Origin: Dehalococcoidia bacterium
GTDB taxonomy: Bacteria > Chloroflexota > Dehalococcoidia > Dehalococcoidales > E44-bin46
Length of the DNA: 8,817 nt
NCBI GenBank assembly: GCA_030634425.1
Contig: DAOWAU010000022.1
Location: 1-8,817, forward strand
Direction of reading: 5' to 3'
Shown here: positions 6,605 to 8,817 of the stretch, one piece after another
How positions within the stretch are numbered: position 1 is the stretch's first letter
Layout of the letters: the number at the start of each line of letters is the position of its first letter
Made by a program: the position numbers and the translations under genes
Notes under the pieces: model-generated
What the model saw: the letters and a program-made list of their open reading frames with translations, nothing else
What the model was told of the DNA's origin: nothing
The model's database searches: none

Positions 6605-6689
6605 CAGCTACTGCCTATCTGCTTGGGACAAGCCGCTGCTGACACAACCAAAGATTGACACCGGTTTGAATCCTCCACCCCGACACACT

Positions 6690-6732
6690 GGAACCCCGAG
6701 GCGATGGGACTTTACCAAAGCCCCGGGGTTCC
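6690..6732 (-). promoter_or_regulatory. Strong intercistronic stem-loop after livK
   Basis: GGAACCCCG (6690-6698) pairs with CGGGGTTCC (6724-6732). After one A/C mismatch three more pairs extend the stem (6700-6702 with 6720-6722), giving 12 pairs around a 17-base loop. It begins 34 bases after the livK stop. There is no T-run after it on the transcribed minus strand; five Ts (6737-6741) lie on the plus-strand side instead. It is therefore better read as an mRNA-stabilising or partial-termination element that raises binding-protein output than as a full terminator. That role is an inference from position. Confidence 0.55.
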
Positions 6733-6765
6733 CATCTTTTTACAGTGATTCAGGATATAGCTCGA

Positions 6766-8022
6766 TTACTGAGCGAGCTGCTTAAGGAGTATTAGTTCGC
6801 CGTCCACCATTGTCATTAATGCCGGACAGAGCTTCGATAGGCCAATTTTGTCAGTGGGAGAAAAGGTTCGCGTCCCCCATTCCGTTTCAAAGCCTATTAT
6901 CTTGTTCTCCATGGCATATCTTACTGCCTCCCTGGCTTCCGTAAGGTCGTCAGGGAGGGGTCCAGCCTGTCTCAGACCCTCCACGGCAATCTCCATAACA
7001 TCCCAGCCGAACCAGCTCCAGCCGAAGCACAAATCAGCTTTTGTTCCTCTTGTTTCGCCATAAGCCTCATACCAGAGGTCCCACATCTCGTCGAGCACAA
7101 TCATTATTGCGTGGTCTTCCGGGAGTATACCAGGAATGGCACCAGCTTGCGGCGGCATCACAGGCATTACAAGTACCTCCGGTTCATACCCTTTCATGAG
7201 CTCAGTCGATTCTGGAGCCGTCATCCCGTTAGCTGTGGAGATAGGTATATCGAGGTCCAGGAGCTTGATACCCTTGAACATCGGTCCGACGACGACGCCA
7301 GAGCCGGCCAGTTGCAGAGCGTCCGGGTTGGCAGCCTCTATCCGGGTCAACTGGGCAGTGACGTCCATAGCCTCGGGGTCACACCTTTCAACTAAAACTA
7401 CCTCGAGACCGAGTGCTTCAGCATGTTCCAGTCCCCATTCCAGGTCTTCCTCACCGCTCTCGTCAGAGGTGGCTAGGAACGCTACCGTGCTGAGCCCCAG
7501 GTCCTCCTTAAAATAGCGTAGTGTGGACTCAGCGAACACATCATAAGAAGGGTGATTTCCAAATACGTTGCCCCCCGGTATAAACAATTCATCGGGCTGG
7601 GGGCCGCCTACCATAACTATGAAGGGCACCCCGGTACCCTTGACAACCTCGTACTGCGCCCAAGTCGGGCCACTCCAGAGCTGGGAAATTACGATTAGAG
7701 CTTCGTCTACCTCGACGAGTTTCGTCGTCTGGGTGACAGCTAGCTCTGTCGTTGATTCATTATCGTACTGAATGAACTCAATCTGGCGGCCATTTATTCC
7801 CCCTTCCCTATTAACCTTGTCCGCATAGATGCGCATAAAATCACCTAAATCCACCTCGACCACCGCCATCCATCCGGTTATTCCCATGGAAGTACCTATC
7901 ACTAAGGGCTCCTCTGGCGCCTCTGGCGCCGGAGCTGGAAGACAGCCAGCAATACCTAAGATGGTAACCAGCGTAAGCGACACCGCAAGGACTACCAATT
8001 TGCCTTTCATTAATTTACCCAT
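6766..8022 (-). CDS. livK: ABC transporter substrate-binding lipoprotein, LivK type (Peripla_BP_6)
   Basis: This is the solute-binding protein that delivers substrate to the LivHM permease from outside the cytoplasmic membrane. Residues 1-27 form a lipoprotein signal: basic start, hydrophobic core LVVLAVSLTLVTILGIA, and lipobox I-A-G-C with C27 as the lipidated residue. A Pro/Ala/Glu-rich linker follows (29-39). The mature part begins LVIGTSMGITGW, the usual first strand of the type I periplasmic-binding fold. DFMRIYADKVNREGGINGR (61-79) is a family signature for this class. Length (418) is typical. The ATG at 8022 has GGAGGT eight bases upstream. It is the first gene of the operon, with the promoter region at 8023-8234. 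The ligand (branched-chain amino acid, urea, amide, aromatic acid or other) cannot be told from sequence reading. Confidence 0.95.
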   Translation of the reverse strand: MGKLMKGKLVVLAVSLTLVTILGIAGCLPAPAPEAPEEPLVIGTSMGITGWMAVVEVDLGDFMRIYADKVNREGGINGRQIEFIQYDNESTTELAVTQTTKLVEVDEALIVISQLWSGPTWAQYEVVKGTGVPFIVMVGGPQPDELFIPGGNVFGNHPSYDVFAESTLRYFKEDLGLSTVAFLATSDESGEEDLEWGLEHAEALGLEVVLVERCDPEAMDVTAQLTRIEAANPDALQLAGSGVVVGPMFKGIKLLDLDIPISTANGMTAPESTELMKGYEPEVLVMPVMPPQAGAIPGILPEDHAIMIVLDEMWDLWYEAYGETRGTKADLCFGWSWFGWDVMEIAVEGLRQAGPLPDDLTEAREAVRYAMENKIIGFETEWGTRTFSPTDKIGLSKLCPALMTMVDGELILLKQLAQ

Positions 8023-8100
8023 TTACTGTAACCTCCCATTTTTTGTGGTGTTCCAGATAACTAAACATATATTATTTTATATAAGCTCCTCCTTCCTCCT

Positions 8101-8120
8101 TAGCTTATCTTAGCTTATCT
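8101..8120. repeat. Perfect tandem repeat, two copies of TAGCTTATCT
   Basis: Two identical 10-bp units stand directly side by side in the untranslated region between the predicted liv promoter and livK. A spacing of about one helical turn would suit a regulator contacting the same face of the DNA, but two copies may also be simple slippage. No function can be assigned. Confidence 0.5.
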
Positions 8121-8184
8121 TGGTGATGGTCAATATTATAGTGTCACTAATCTATCTGAACTAGCTCACACTGTTCTACACTAA

Positions 8185-8198
8185 AATACTATAGTATT
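8185..8198. promoter_or_regulatory. Candidate operator: perfect 14-bp palindrome over the liv -10 region
   Basis: AATACTATAGTATT is identical on both strands and covers the whole predicted -10 hexamer (8191-8196) of the liv promoter. A dimeric regulator bound here would block RNA polymerase. AT-rich palindromes of this length can arise by chance, so the operator role is an inference from its position. Confidence 0.45.
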
Positions 8199-8219
8199 AA
8201 AATACATATTAGTTGTCAA
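8191..8219 (-). promoter_or_regulatory. Candidate sigma70-type promoter of the liv operon
   Basis: On the minus strand a perfect TTGACA (8214-8219) is followed after exactly 17 bases by TACTAT (8191-8196). Transcription would begin near 8184 and leave an untranslated leader of about 160 bases before livK. A second TATAAT occurs at 8135-8140 without a good -35. Otherwise the 8023-8338 gap holds the tandem repeat, the palindrome and the start of the ISL3 element. Confidence 0.55.
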
Positions 8220-8234
8220 TAGGCAAATTCTATC

Positions 8235-8817
8235 GGGTCTACACTATATTTAGTGTGAAAGAGGGTAATTGAGAAGCACCCACTGACCTCTATAACCTTT
8301 GGGTAGTAAAAAACTCAAAGTTAAGGAGGTGCAAACGGGTGCAAGATGATTGTATCGCAGTGGCATTAGAATTGCCACGACTTAAAATACTGTGGCAGAA
8401 GGAATTGGAGGGTTATATTGAGGCCACAGTAATGTATCGTCGGGAGGAGGCCACCTGCACTTGGTGTAGTAGGGTGACCCACAAGGAGCATGACAGGAGA
8501 CCACAGAGTAAGCAAGACAGAAGGTTGAGGGACAAAGTGGTATTCCCAGTGCTAATAAAGAAGCAGTTCAGATGTCTTTGGTGTGGTAAAGTATTCACTG
8601 AGCCAGATGAAGTCTTTGGTTCCAGGAGACGGTCAAGCTACAGGTTCAGGGAATATCTGGGACAGGAAGCACTTCACCAGACGGTGAGGAGGACAGCACA
8701 GAAGGAAAAGGTGAGGGAGGGACTAGTGAGAGGATGCGTTGCTGAGGATATTGGTAACTAATTCCAAAGGAGCAGGGTCATAATTTTCACACTTATTGAC
8801 GTAGAACCATTTAAATC
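8235..8817 (+). mobile_element. Left part of an ISL3-family insertion sequence (runs off the window)
   Basis: The element probably begins at 8235 with GGGTCTACAC, of the GG-starting type common at ISL3-family termini, about 100 bases before the transposase. Just inside is a perfect inverted repeat, ACACTA (8241-8246) and TAGTGT (8251-8256) around a 4-base loop. The transposase frame is interrupted at 8761, and the right end lies beyond the window. The left boundary is an inference; the element identity rests on the transposase. Confidence 0.6.
8339..8761 (+). pseudogene. ISL3-family transposase, N-terminal part, frame broken
   Basis: ISL3 transposases are DDE enzymes with an N-terminal zinc-ribbon. 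Here the frame begins at GTG 8339, with AAGGAGGT eight bases upstream. It shows C40-x2-C43, the H-D-R-R block (51-54), a basic stretch KKQFRC and C79-x2-C82 followed by G-K-V-F-T-E (83-88), all typical of this family. A helical region (about 100-137) ends in VAEDIGN at a stop 8759-8761, giving 140 residues against roughly 400 for an active enzyme. Beyond the stop, other frames read GHNFHT (about 8776-8793) and then LIDVE. These look like the start of the DDE domain (normally of the type G-I-D-x-F--x-x-G-H), suggesting small indels near 8750-8800. The enzyme is very likely inactive. Confidence 0.8.

Noticed and set aside
6690..6741. Stem-loop with five Ts read as a plus-strand rho-independent terminator
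   Set aside because: There is no plus-strand gene upstream for it to terminate. The stem is more sensibly read on the minus-strand operon transcript.
7913..7932. Short GGCGCC-containing repeat in livK
   Set aside because: It encodes the Pro/Ala/Glu linker after the lipobox cysteine, a normal low-complexity tether.
6848..8113. Several plus-strand open frames across livK (for example 7111-7395 and 7136-7516)
   Set aside because: All are antisense to a full-length binding protein with a lipobox and family motifs. Their Ser/Pro/Arg-rich translations are typical of shadow frames.
8413..8598. Minus-strand 61-codon frame inside the ISL3 transposase
   Set aside because: It is antisense to the zinc-ribbon coding region and has no ribosome-binding site or known domain.
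1..8817. CRISPR arrays, tRNA or rRNA genes, riboswitches
   Set aside because: No regularly spaced repeats, cloverleaf-like segments or conserved RNA motifs could be recognised by reading either strand.

Overview
This window looks like a piece of an uncultured, probably anaerobic bacterial genome of moderate GC. The gene styles (a lipoprotein-anchored branched-chain amino acid type ABC transporter, a ThiF-like enzyme with a C-terminal extension, a DUF2284 protein, and traces of UbiD, TRAP and PyrK-like genes) would fit Chloroflexota such as Dehalococcoidia. That placement is an impression from gene content, not a proof. Apart from a truncated mscS-like gene and a broken ISL3 transposase, everything lies on the minus strand.

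Right half (about 3169-8234): a complete five-gene livKHMGF-type ABC importer operon, read right to left. It comprises a lipoprotein substrate-binding protein (6766-8022), two permeases (LivH 5675-6547; LivM 4699-5679, probably starting at an ATT codon) and two ATPases (LivG 3893-4696; LivF 3169-3900). LivH through LivF are tightly packed or overlapping. A 218-base gap with two strong stem-loops separates the binding-protein gene from the rest. Upstream of the operon is a sigma70-like promoter whose -10 hexamer lies inside a perfect 14-bp palindrome, a good candidate operator.

Middle (about 1290-3168): a gene graveyard. Reading away from livF there are, end to end with almost no spacer, the C-terminal tail of a UbiD-type decarboxylase, a piece of a TRAP transporter large permease (DctM), the C-terminal part of an IS3-family OrfB, and the last 27 codons of a PyrK-like iron-sulfur electron-transfer subunit. 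An apparently intact DUF2284 cysteine-rich gene follows, then the left end of an IS3-family element (OrfA N-terminus). That end abuts a truncated, oppositely oriented MscS-like channel gene. Two of the fragments carry in-frame stop codons, so they are true pseudogenes.

Left end (25-1059): an intact E1-like adenylyltransferase (ThiF/MoeB/HesA) with its own plausible promoter. Right end (8235-8817): the left part of an ISL3-family insertion sequence with a frame-broken transposase, lying just upstream of the liv promoter.

Functionally, the only complete system visible is the solute importer; its substrate cannot be told from sequence. I did not find a convincing new multi-gene system. The most notable features are the mosaic of abutting gene stubs, the non-canonical livM start, and the palindrome-covered liv promoter.
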